DNA of 64,000 nucleotides from Hygrocybe punicea (taxonomy: Eukaryota; Basidiomycota; Agaricomycetes; Agaricales; Hygrophoraceae). The position numbers were made by a program, and so were the translations under genes. Below the pieces are notes generated by a model. That model was not told the origin of the DNA. It was given only the letters and a program-made list of their open reading frames with translations, and searched no databases. How positions within the stretch are numbered: the stretch's first letter is position 1; every line of letters begins with the position of its first letter. This document shows, in pieces, positions 53,933 to 64,000 of this stretch. The stretch covers positions 5,766,001 to 5,830,000 of the forward strand of contig OY744465.1 of the NCBI GenBank assembly GCA_963556145.1, in the 5' to 3' direction.

Positions 53933-56306
53933 ATGTCTTCACTGACACCTGCTGCTCGTATGCCATCTTGCACCCAATCACGCCTTGCACGCCTGAGACT
54001 GGACTTCTCAGAGCTGCTTTCATCGCCGTACCCTGGCGTGTCCATTCACCTGGACGACTCTAACATGTACAAGTTCTGCTTGCACCTATGCCCCGATTCA
54101 GGGCCGTATAGAGGACTACGTCTACATTTTGATGTCGAGTTGCCTGATAAAGTAAGTCTCTTTTTTCTACTTTGACCCTTCGAGAAGAGCTCACAAGTGT
54201 GGTAGTGGCCATCCAGACCGCCAAAAGTACAAAGTAGTACTAATATTGATCATCCTAATGTGCTTACATTGCATACCTTTGCGGGAACGTTTGCTCACTG
54301 TGTATCTATAGGTGTACGGCTCGTGGATATGTTGTGACTTGCTTAAGGAGTTCCATGAACTCCCTGCTGGTTATACTGGAGGGTGAGAACACAATTTATC
54401 TATCTAATCTGGTCTCACAAAGATCTTGTAGTTATACACCTGCGCTTACCCTCCGAGGCTTATTTATGCAATTCCTAACGTTCTTTTCAAGCGAGAGGGT
54501 CTGTCGTCCATGGCCCTCTGTTACCTATCTAATGATCAAGATTCCGTATAGGTGGAGCAAGATTACGGGGATTGGGTCACGCTTGGCGAGGAATGGGTGG
54601 TGACGCAGACCAAGGTACATGACAGTTGGGTAACCGTCCCACATCGTAACTGGCGCTGGCAAACAACTTGCACCAGTTCTTCGTGTTTTCGGTGCTCTAA
54701 ATGCGGCTATGGATATGTCGTCTCCCACCTTGTCGACGCGGATCCTACTCCAGAAGGCAGGGAAAAGCTTCGAGCCTTGCGTAATGCCACGCCTTCCGGA
54801 TTTGTGCGGTCCTTGGTGCCAAAGGGTATTGAATCCAATGCAATCCTGTGTAAGGATCTCCCCAAACTGGTGTCGGCCCGCCACCGGTCAACCGTCCAAC
54901 CATACATGAAACCACCGTCGAAATGTCTCCTGCCAATGCTGAACGACGATACCTTATACGAGGTACTGAGCGCTCTACCCAGTCAGTCACTCCTCTCGTT
55001 CTGCTCGGCATTCCCCCGCGCGCACGACCTGATGAGTCGGTTCCACATCCTCCTCCTTCGCGAACTCCGGTGTTTCTTCCTTCGCCGGCCTCTCGTCGAC
55101 TGTATCCTCGGCATTGGAGTACATTTTGACGAGCGTACTCTCTCGTTGAGCTCGGATTTCGACTGGCTGTCACAGCATGCCTTCGATGCCTTCTGGGTGC
55201 GGAGGAGCATCCGAAAACAGGCCTTTGGATTCTTTCTACCACTGGCATTCAGCCGGGCCCATTTTACGCGCGTCGAGGCATCGATCTGGAGCCGTCTTGC
55301 AATCATTGACGATGAAATCCAGAGGACGACTCCCAGGCGGAGGTTCGCGACGAGGATGTTGAGAGTTCAACCTTACCAGTCCGTGCGGGTGATCTATCAG
55401 TTCATGAATAATGTCGTTGTTTCGCTTATGCAATCTACGAATGCTGTCTTGGACGATCCGTTGGGACGAAGTAAGGACACCACACTGCTGCTGGCATCAG
55501 AGCGCGCCGTAGTTTCATACTGCCAGCTCTACCACCTGCTTACTTCTCTCGCCGCCTCCAAGCCGGAAATCATCGGGGAAGCGACTGCCAAACTCCGGCA
55601 ATTTCTTTCCAGCCCGAAGTTCAGGTCAAAAACGTATGTGCCAGACATGGGGGAGTTGATTGTCATGGCCAGTCTCGTGCTGGGATCTGAACCCGTGGAG
55701 CAGATCACCTGGAAGCACCACCTCAATGGCCCACTGCTTGAGGAAGTGTTTGTGAGGAATGTGAGGTGGACCTTGCAGGACTACCCGGAGCTTGAGATCA
55801 TGGAGACTGGATTGAGTGATTATAGACTGGAGAAGACGTTCCAGGCGGCAAAAACGGCTTTGAGGTATGTTTATATATATATCTCCGTTTGCATCACGGA
55901 ATGTTACTGATAACCGTGCGATAGGCTCACCATGTTCCAGGTCGCATTTTTATCCTCTTTTGTGGCCTCGCACATCGCGGAGCCCACCCGTCTGGCTGAT
56001 TCCTACGGGTTTCCTGTCCGAACAAAGCCAACTGACAAACCTATTGAGCAGGCAATGGTCGAGACGATCAAGGGCATCTACGCCGTCTCCTCCTGGCCTG
56101 AGTTCTTTCAAAAGGTTGATTTTTTGAGTGGCCGGTGCTGGGGGAAGCAAAAGCTCTCGCAGGTGTTGCGAGATTGTGTTGGGAAGAGTGAGATTGCCCA
56201 GTACCATTCCCGGCATCGGCGGATGGCGGCTCTGCGGACCGAAAGGGGACAAAAGGAGAGGTTATGGATAGAGGCGAAGATTAGAGGTAAGAGTCAACGC
56301 AGGTAA
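53933..56306 (+). CDS. E2 ubiquitin-conjugating (UBC) domain fused to an F-box-like protein
   Basis: Six exons: 53933-54151, 54206-54259, 54312-54382, 54432-54498, 54552-55864 and 55925-56306. The N-terminus has a UBC fold order: SIHLDDSNMYKFCLHLCPDS, YRGLRLHFDVELPDK, then WPSRPPKVQSSTNIDHPN (with the HPN triad) from an 18-codon exon. VYGSWICCDLL (active-site Cys in the ICLDIL position) and YTPALTLRGLFMQFLTFFSS follow. A Cys cluster (CTSSSCFRCSKCG) comes next, then MLNDDTLYEVLSALPSQSLL, which resembles an F-box, and about 400 further residues without known motifs. It could act as an E2-like enzyme or as an E2-fold scaffold tied to SCF-type ligases; the activity is inferred. Frame intact throughout; start chosen at the second methionine of the open frame. 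Confidence 0.75.
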
Positions 56307-56545
56307 AGGATAGTACTCAATTGATCGCACTGGATGTAACTTGGCGCTCAACAATTAGCTACTTGACCTGCTAGTAAATGGCTGTAAAATCCCAACATCA
56401 AGTCGTGCAAAAAAACGTTCAACTTTCAAGTGGAGACGTAACTTGACCGGTCTGGGGTTTTATGACAAAAGAAAATAGCCTTGAATGACTTGGAAACCCT
56501 GGCAGGAGAGGTGAATTGCTGGCACGTGCAACTGGGTTTCTCATT

Positions 56546-57328
56546 ATGTCAAGCAACTCGACCCCACAACACTCTAGCGGGTACCCATCGCCAGCACCAG
56601 CGCCCCCAACATCATCATCGACCACAGCAGGATCCATATCCAAACCAAATCCGAAGTCCACGCCCAAGCCTACCAACGTATTCACTAACGACGGATCTTT
56701 CCTTGAGCGTTTCCAGCGCACCAAGAAGGTAAGTCAGTTCCTTGACTCTCTTTCATGCCTATCCCCTGCTGCCCCGCAGTTTCGGATCTTGCTGTCTTGT
56801 TTTTATGGTGTGGTTCTAACGGGACGAGTGCACCCGCAGGAAGAGGACGAGAAGAAGAAAGAAGAAGACGCCCTAGTCAGGTCAATAAATGATTCTTCCA
56901 AATCGCATCGTTAATTCCTTATCTTGTTTTTCGCAAAATATTTTCCTGATCTCCTCTGTATTTTCGAATCAGGAAACGCAACTTTGATAACCGATTTGTG
57001 AGTTCACCTCGCTCCGCACAACCCGCACCTATTCTATTTCTCGTCTTACTCATTGATGGCTGCCCAGAAAAAGCGAGGCAAGCGTCGTTCTCCCGAAGAA
57101 AGTGCCAGCCCAGCTGCAACAGAAAACCCACCGACCAAGAAGGCGAAGTCTGATAACGCGGCTCTGAGTGTGTCTTCCTCTTCCCCCTCCCTGCTTTTTC
57201 TCAATCGATCCATACTGACACACACTTACCCCCATCCGGCTACAGCTGATTACGAAAAGCAGGTCCAGAGTTACGCTGGTCGAAGTCTGAAGGACAACGG
57301 GATCGGCGTAAGACCGCTTGTGAAGTAG
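56546..57328 (+). CDS. TRIR (C19orf43)-like small nuclear protein
   Basis: Five exons: 56546-56728, 56840-56880, 56973-56997, 57068-57166 and 57246-57328. A Ser/Pro/Thr-rich leader is followed by NVFTNDGSFLERFQRTKK, a charged helix (EEDEKKKEEDALVRKRNFDN), the basic KKRGKRRSPEES with PTKKAKSDN, and DYEKQVQSYAGRSLKDNGIG ending in RPLVK. Human TRIR, described as a telomerase-RNA-interacting RNase, has the same order: FANDGSFLELFKRK, a KKQK basic patch and a terminal RPLVK. I therefore propose orthology. Whether the fungal protein has RNase activity is unknown. It follows the E2-type gene by 240 bp on the same strand and is convergent with BBC1/MTI1. Confidence 0.7.
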
Positions 57329-57579
57329 TAGTCATTTCACCACTTGTTCGTGAGTTCATCAGATCGTTGTGCAGGGCTCTTCGGCGCCTCTTCAGAATCC
57401 AATACTAATATCATAGACTCTTCACTAGCATTATTTTAATTATGCTATTTTGTCGCTAGCCTCCCTGTTAGTGCATGTATACCAAACAATGGCAATTTTT
57501 ATTCCGCACTTCAACTGACATCCAAGTGTCTCCAATATCAAAATCTGGGAAATTCAAACGCACTCCAAACAATTGTTCC

Positions 57580-60500
57580 TCAAACTGTTTTATCCAATAC
57601 ACGGAAAATCTACGGCACAGCAATGAGGCCGAAAATCAAACTGATGAATGGACAGACATTGTTCGACTCACCTTTATAGTGCCACCCTTCATATCGTCCA
57701 AACGATAGCTAACAGACTCTACAGTCTATAAACCAATCTCGTCAGCTCGGAAGATACGGTCATCCTCGATGCCTAGCAACAACGTATACTAACCTGCTGC
57801 CCAACATGCTGATTTGCCTCAAACACCCTAATTTTAGACTTTTTCGCCTCAAACTCACTCACAACACCCACAACAGGTTCGTCCACGCCAACAATCTGGC
57901 TGTACGTCTGTATCCCCTTGTGGCCCTTGAATTTCGCATTCGAAAGTAGCATTATATCACCCGGCAAGATATCGCTAACCCGCCTCTGCACCGTCGAGCC
58001 ACTCTGTGAGTATATCATGTAACCGTACGAGGGCGGGGAAGGCATAACAGCGTTGGGGACCTGGCTCAAAACCGCATCCAGGAACCCTTGGAACGACCCG
58101 TCCCCGACCAGCGACTTCTTGGACTGCTCAAACAACGTTGTGGCGACTTCGCAGATCTGGACACCCACCCGTCCCCACGCCGCCATCAACTCGTCCGTGG
58201 ACAGGTGTAACTCTCCCGCGGGCGCTTTAACAGACACCGACCCCCTTTTAGTCGGCGACAAGGGAGCACTGAATGACGATGCCCCTGAGTGGCTGACTTC
58301 AGACCACACAGACGCGGATAAATCATCAGAATTTCCTCCGAAGTCCAGAGATGACGTTGGAATAGACGGCAGCTCCCATTGTGAGGTGGTTTCGGACGAT
58401 TCTGTAGGCGGTGGCGGCGGCGGCGGCGGGGCTGCGCGAGCAGGAGGAACACGACCCGTCGGTCTCGGAGGGGGTGACGGCGCTGCTTCTTCCACTTCGT
58501 AAGCTTCGGGCTTATCCACCATCACGAAAGACGGAGGGCTGTTGGTGGTGCGATCCCCAGAAACTTTTCTCATCCCGGCCCCACTCGACCTGCGGATCGG
58601 TGGAAGCACAGGAACAGGCGGGCGACCGCCAGGGATGGGGGGTTGTACTCGAGGGGAAGACGGTTCGTCGTGCAGTGGCGGGGGAGGTACAAAGCTAGGT
58701 ATCTGCTTACTGATACGAGGAGGTATAGGTGGGGGCGGTGCCTCTTCTTGCTCCACCGCGTCCTCGTAATTGACCTCCTCCATCTCACTCTCCTCAGCCT
58801 CGACTTTGACGCCATCCTCGGATGTCGATACGCTTTCTTGTTCGGAATCAAGGTCTTGAGGTGGCGGCGGCGGCGGCAGATGTCTTGGAGGAGGAACGGG
58901 GCGGGATGGAGATTGCCCAGGCTCTGCTCCATCCCCGCTGCCTTCTCGCCTGACTCGTGTACTTCCAACACCAAGCGGGAGCATTCCCACCCGCATTCCA
59001 CCCATCACGGCCATCCTGGCAGCGATCCTCTGCTTGCGCGCCTGCTCCTCATCTTCCTCAGTCTGATCCGTCACCTGCGGAGTCTCCTCTTCATGCGTCG
59101 GGGTCAACCCCTCTGCAGTACCTTCTTCAGTTCGTGGGGAGCGCGGTTGTTGCTGATGCTGATGTTGATGACTTGGTCTAGCTAGAGGCGGCGCACCAAA
59201 CTGGATCCCTCCCAATTTCGCCATCCGCTCGGCAATCGTCCGAGGCCGCGCTTGCTCCGCACCCTCCAGTGATCTGTCACCCATCGCTTCCTGGTCCTGT
59301 AGTGAAACTGAGCGTGCAGTTGCGTCCTCAGGAAGCGTCGGCGTCGGCGCTGGGGCTGACAGCGACGCCCTCCTGCTAGGAGTGTGAAATCCAGGATCAA
59401 TCGGATCTGTTGTTGATAAGTAGGAACGCGTTTACCATTCACCTCACACCAGACAAACAGATGGATGATACACACCTCCTTCCTCTTCCGCCAGAACCTC
59501 ACGCGAGACTGGAACCGAAACTGATGGCAACACCAGCCCAAATGGTGATTCCACATCTGCAGTGGTGAGGGTGATGGCGGAAGGGAGACCTTCAATGGGC
59601 GTGTGGGCGTATGCAGACGACAGGGGTCGGCGATCAGGGGGTGGGACGGGTGGTGGTAAAGATGGAATCTTAGGGTGATACCTGGCCTCCAGCGTGTCCC
59701 CGCCACCGTAAGGACCCGTCGCCGTCGGAGGAGGTGGGGGAGGAGGAGGAGGAACCGATCTCCGCGGGGGAGGCGTTGGTAAAATCTCCTCTTCCCCCTC
59801 ACCCTCGTCGTCCACCATATCATGCACAGGTACCCTTTCTACGGTATCAGATCTAGTTAGGAGTGGTGGAGGCGGCGGTACAGAGAAGCGTCGAGGTGGG
59901 GGCAACGGGATCGGCGGTGCCGATACCGGATCGTTTTCAGCATGTAAAACCAGACTCGGAGGTGCTGGCGGTGGGAAAAACATCCTGCTTTGAGGTGGAG
60001 ACGGCACATGCACATGCACCAGCTCTCCATCATCTTCACCCTGCCAAGACTGTGAAACTAGACGCGGGGGTGGTGGCGGCGGCGGAGGAGGAGGAGAGAA
60101 AATCATGTTTGACGACACAGCCGTGGCCTCTGGCGCCCTCGTCTGTTCCTCTCTGCGCGGAGGAGGCGGCGGTCTGGATGGCGGTGGCGGTGGTAGGATG
60201 TAATGAATTGAATCCTGTTTGGGGGGTACGCCTGGAGGTATGGGCCGTGACACACGAGGGGGTACCATCCTGGACTTGTCGTGGTCGTCTCCTACATTGT
60301 GTCTTGCACCATTACCCGTTTCCTCGATCTCGTACGACTCTTGAAAATCCCCTCCCAATGACCCCTCTGCTTCCTGTTCAGCAGAAAGATGGTCTAGCGA
60401 CTCATATGAGTCGTCATCCTCAGTTACTTGATGTTCTGGATCGACACCAAGCGCTGACCGTCTCGCAGGAACATCACTATGAACCTCAGGGTACGTCTCA

Positions 60501-62605
60501 TCTTGATCTTCTTCACCTTCCGGTTCGTACGCCGCTTCACCCACCATGCCATGTCCGGCGAGAGCACGATCATGAAGTCTTTCTGCAGTAGAGAATACCA
60601 ATCAACGAAATTGTTACACGATTTAATTCAGGGGAGAAGGGAGACAATGAACGAATGGGTGAAGAACGAATGACAAAACGAATGAATGGAGAGATGAAAA
60701 GGCTAGACTGTCAATATTTACCATCCTGAGCTTCTCCCTTCTCTTCAGCGTCACCAGCATCCAACTCAGCCGACGTGGCGCCTTCTTGACTTTCAGCAGA
60801 CTGGACGTTATGCAAAATCGTCTGGAGTGGTTCAGGGCTCTGAGGTATACTAGCCGCCGAAGTGTCGCCGCGGCCAAGCGGATGCGACGTCGGTACAGGG
60901 ATAGCAGGTTCCTGGAGAATCGCACTTGTGGTATTAATCGGCTCCTCGAGAGACACAGCGGAGCTCTGGCGTCGAGCAGGTAGCGAAAATGGATTGAAGG
61001 CGCCCATCTTCGTGAGGCGCTCGGCAACGCGTAGTCGACGTGCAGCTTCGTCATCGTCATCTGGCTCGGCAGTTGTTTCCTCCCCGGAGGTCTCCACTGC
61101 GGCGGCCGCTTCGGGGACGGTAGGAATGGACAGGGGCTCGTCAACGAATGGCTTCTCCTCGTGCTCAGCAAAATCGTGCACTAACACGGGGGGTAGATGC
61201 TTATCGTGGATTTCATTGTCATGGACAGATTCTTGAAATTGAGGAGAGGGAGGCAATAATGGTTCGTCCTCACGTTCTGACAGTGTGACGGAGCTGGGTT
61301 CCTTGGTTGCATGGATTTCGGGGCTATCGTGCAAGGGCGCTTCTTGGGTGTGCGGCTCAGCCGGGGGTTTGATCTCTACAACTGCTGTGGCGACCGCTTT
61401 AACACCATCATCCTGCTGTCCCTCTGCACGTCCGATGGGTCCTGTGATAATAGTGTCAGGGTTCTCACGCGGTATTTTCTGGTGGACCTCAGGCGCAGCT
61501 TCCGTGCTGGGAGAGGGAGAACTGACGGCTTTCTTTCTAGGAGGGGCTGCCCTGCGCGGGACAGAGGGTACAGGCATTGATGCCGGGGTGCGAGCTGCAT
61601 GTGAGACGGAGTCGAGAGAGTGAATGGATGCAGACTCGGAGTCCTTGCGTGTGGGAACACGGTCTATGAGAATGTAGTTGGTTACAGAAGGCTGAAGAGG
61701 TCTGATTATGTTTTTTTACCTGTGTGGTCCTGGCTTGCAACAGGTGACCCTTCACTGGGCAGGGGTTGTATGACGGACGGTTCTTTATGCAAAGGCAATA
61801 TAGCGGTGTTATAGTAGTGCAATGATAAGCACTCACCGTCACTAGTGCGCTCGGCTGTAAGAATGTGTGCAGAGGGATTTTCGTCATGCACTAAAGAAAT
61901 CCCTTCCTTTGGAGTTTCTACCTTAGGTATAGATGGTTTCTTGCCGAACACAGGTGGCGCCATGCCAACTCGAGCACCACCTAGACGGGCCATGCGGGCC
62001 GCTATCGCCGCCCGCCGTTGCCTTTCCTCTTCCTCTGGGTCATTCTCAGGAGCATCTGTGCGCTCTGTAGGTGTGGATTCTACGATCCCAGAACTCTCCA
62101 CTTGGGCTTCCGCAGCGACAGTGGGACTGTCAGACTGCGGATGAGGATCATGTGCTGCCGGTGCCTCGTGTTTGTCGTCCGCAGGAGAGGGCGAGACGAC
62201 AGGGGGAGGGGGCTTCCACTTTGGCTTGTCTGTCGCGGGTTTGGGTGCAAGGGGCGGGGCAGGTGTGCCGAAAGCACCCTTGCCTTGAAGTGCGGCCATG
62301 CGGTCACGCAAGCTCCCCGCCTTACCGATGCTCTCGCGGGCATCTGACGCAGACATGCCTCCAGGGTGGGCTCTCCCGGGGGAGACTGGGCTACGGTCGA
62401 CTGACGCTGAACCTGTGCCTGAGCCTGAGCCCGAGCCTGGGGATTCTGGCGGGGAGGGGGCTTTTGGTTTCCATGTGAGACCGGCTGGTTTTGGGCGAGG
62501 TAGTGGGTTGTTGGGTGGGGAGGGGGATGGTTTGTTCTCGAAGGCGGCAATTCTGTCGCGGAGGGATCCAGGTTTTGGTTTGGGCGGGGGAGTTTGGTCA
62601 GACAT
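57580..62605 (-). CDS. bbc1: BBC1/MTI1-like actin-patch (myosin tail region-interacting) protein
   Basis: Bbc1/Mti1 acts at cortical actin patches in endocytosis, binding type-I myosin and restraining Las17/WASP. Start at 62605: MSDQTPPPKPKPGSLRDRIA. The body is Pro/Glu-rich with four copies of a helical motif: RRAAIAARMARLGGARVGMA, RLRVAERLTKMGAFNPFSLP, KQRIAARMAVMGGMRVGMLP and RTIAERMAKLGGIQFGAPPL. Polyproline runs (up to 11 Pro) could bind SH3 or profilin. The C-terminal globular domain (STDELMAAWGRVGVQICEVA; DAVLSQVPNAVMPSPPSYGY; VSDILPGDIMLLSNAKFKGH; SQIVGVDEPVVGVVSEFEAK) matches the BBC1/AIM3 cysteine-proteinase-fold domain. Two short last exons (57672-57725, 57580-57609) end IKIFRVLDKTV. 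No SH3 domain at the N-terminus, unlike yeast Bbc1. Other introns lie near 59330-59460, 60600-60720 and 61690-61840. Confidence 0.75.
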
Positions 62606-62822
62606 GCCAGTCGAACCTGAAATTGTGAGCGCTGTGCCTGTTCAGAGCTCTGGTTTCCCACGATAATTATCAACACTCAGGTTGTAACTCCGACTGTATA
62701 AGTTTTGAGGACTCGACGATACCGATGCCACCGCTTACGGCTCGCTACAATCGAATCGTTGAAGAAATGGCTCAGACTTCCCCAGTCGTATCTGGATATC
62801 GTTTGCAGCTCATGGCATTCTA

Positions 62823-63329
62823 ATGTACATCGTGCTGTTCGAGATGGGCCAGCTACCGACCGAAGTTCAACACCAGATTTCGAAGAGAGCTGCTGATCTC
62901 CAGTATGCAACTCAAGTTATCTTGCATGCGCTGCTTACCATAACCTGGCTACTTTGAAGCCGACAGGCTTCTTCCAAACTAGTGCGTTCGAATCAATATC
63001 TCTACCAATCTTTTCAACTCGTACCTGAGCTGCTAAGTCAAACAAGCCCTCTATAACCGCGGCTAAACATCGTGTCACAACCGACGAGCTAAACTCATTT
63101 GCCCGTGACCCATTCCAGCTCATCGGCAAGCAATTTATCCTTCACTCTACGGGGGACGCAGAATCCACAGAATCCGAAGGACTGTTATATGAAGTTGTTG
63201 GTGTCGGATCTTCGAAAGAAAGCGGGAAGTGGTACCAGGTGCAGCTTGAGGGCTGTGTTGACTCGATTTGCCTACAGAATCAAGAGATGGTTGATATGAT
63301 GAAGCGTAGTGTTTCGTTTGCGGTTTAAG
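62823..63329 (+). CDS. small hypothetical protein
   Basis: Two coding-like blocks: 62823-62930 (LFEMGQLPTEVQHQISKRAA; LQYATQVILHALL) and about 63060-63329 (TTDELNSFARDPFQLIGKQF; LLYEVVGVGSSKESGKWYQV; DSICLQNQEMVDMMKRSVSF), ending in TAA. The joining intron is unresolved, so these may be remnants of a longer gene. Family not recognised. Divergent from BBC1/MTI1, with about 220 bp between starts. Confidence 0.4.
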
Positions 63330-63599
63330 TATACATGTGGCTTGGAACAGCGAGCGATAAATGTTACACGAAGTATGTTGCTTTGCACAGCGACTTCAAG
63401 TGACTTGGAGTAGTGTTACCATTCGACGGTGCAAACGCAAAAATGGAGATGAGGATGTGGGTGAGCTCGAGTCCATATGACTATCACAGATTCTGTACCC
63501 GTCCTACTTCGTATACAGCGTTATGGGGGAAAATAATAAGGCCACCGTGCCATCCGTTAGCGAAGCCGACGTGAAAATCCAATTTTTTGTCCGAGCCTA

Positions 63600-63770
63600 T
63601 ACACTCAAACCCCTCTTTAATAACCCATACCCCTCATAATCCATACTCCCTTACATAGGAATTTGGAGTTACCAAGTTACATATCTCACCCAAATGCCTC
63701 CATACTCCCCCATACCCCATAGCCTTGGGGGGTGACCAAAGGGGTATGGGGTAAGAGGGGTTTGACTGTA
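63600..63770. mobile_element. 171-bp MITE with TACAGTCAAACCCCTC-type ends
   Basis: The left end TACACTCAAACCCCTCT and the reverse complement of the right end (TACAGTCAAACCCCTCTTAC) differ at one base. The inner words CCATACCCCT and CCATACTCCC also pair in inverted order. The outer TA on both sides fits a TA target as used by Tc1/mariner-type transposases. Confidence 0.7.
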
Positions 63771-64000
63771 TCGAGGTTTGATAGGGTAGAATCCTGTTTG
63801 CAATTTGTCAGACCCTTGCATTGGGCCTCAGTTGCGTTGCCATACCAGAGGTCATCGATCATCTAACAAACATATTGCGATTTTCGTATTTTGCTGATGG
63901 GCCACATCAACTGAATCGTGAAGCGTGAAGCTTGAAGTCTTCCGGCGTATCTTTCATCGTGTGGATTATTGAACATTCAACACACATTTTTGCGGTAGGT

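Noticed and set aside
58053..60673. Plus-strand Gly/Ala-rich and other frames opposite BBC1/MTI1
   Set aside because: Antisense shadows of polyproline codons in the minus-strand gene.
1..64000. CRISPR arrays, bacterial operons or Shine-Dalgarno sites
   Set aside because: The window is eukaryotic (short GT-AG introns throughout); none was seen.

Overview
The window looks like nuclear DNA of a mushroom-forming basidiomycete (Agaricomycetes). Genes on both strands are cut by many short (about 45-60 nt) GT-AG introns. The recognisable proteins (alpha-type kinase, KDM3-like JmjC protein, RWHPDKF J-domain-like coiled-coil protein, DUF6532 protein, BBC1/MTI1, alpha-1,3-glucan synthase remnant) fit that group. 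All assignments were made by eye from the sequence; no database search was run.

Layout. 0-8.9 kb: accessory genes, namely a KDM3-like JmjC gene (+) with an apparent frameshift, a coiled-coil/RWHPDKF gene (-) and a multi-exon gene with NPEPTTAGA repeats (+). 9-11.8 kb: little recognisable. 11.8-15.8 kb: decayed gene fragments, including a 5'-truncated frameshifted MRD1 (five-RRM rRNA-processing factor) and a broken alpha-1,3-glucan synthase. 16.2-17.9 kb: WD40 gene (-). 18.4-21.1 kb: repeats, including a 150-bp-period array. 21.8-24.2 kb: DUF6532-like gene (-). 25.5-27.7 kb: foldback element with 549-bp inverted arms (family A). 27.8-29.1 kb: membrane protein gene (-). 29.3-32.6 kb: long-TIR element (family B).

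33.4-47.3 kb is the most striking part. One host gene for a small secreted cysteine-rich protein is split by two insertions: a non-autonomous LTR retroelement (33613-38035, 4-bp target duplication) and an 8.7-kb TIR transposon (family C, 38354-47095, 6-bp target duplication). Removing each insertion plus one duplication keeps the host reading frame open at both sites. Family C carries an integrase-type DD(40)E transposase and, directly downstream on the same strand, a full-length alpha-type protein kinase, between inverted repeats of roughly 0.9 kb. Its first 20 or so bases match the ends of foldback element A, so A is probably a deletion derivative mobilised by the same machinery.

48.1-53.6 kb: an aspartic-peptidase pseudogene and two direct copies of a 1.7/2.1-kb element (family D). 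53.9-63.3 kb is an orderly, gene-dense block: an E2 ubiquitin-conjugating-domain/F-box-like fusion (+), a TRIR (C19orf43)-like protein (+), a large BBC1/MTI1 actin-patch protein (-) and a small unknown gene (+), with a 171-bp TA-flanked MITE beyond it. The block reads as conserved core genome beside an unstable transposon-filled tract.
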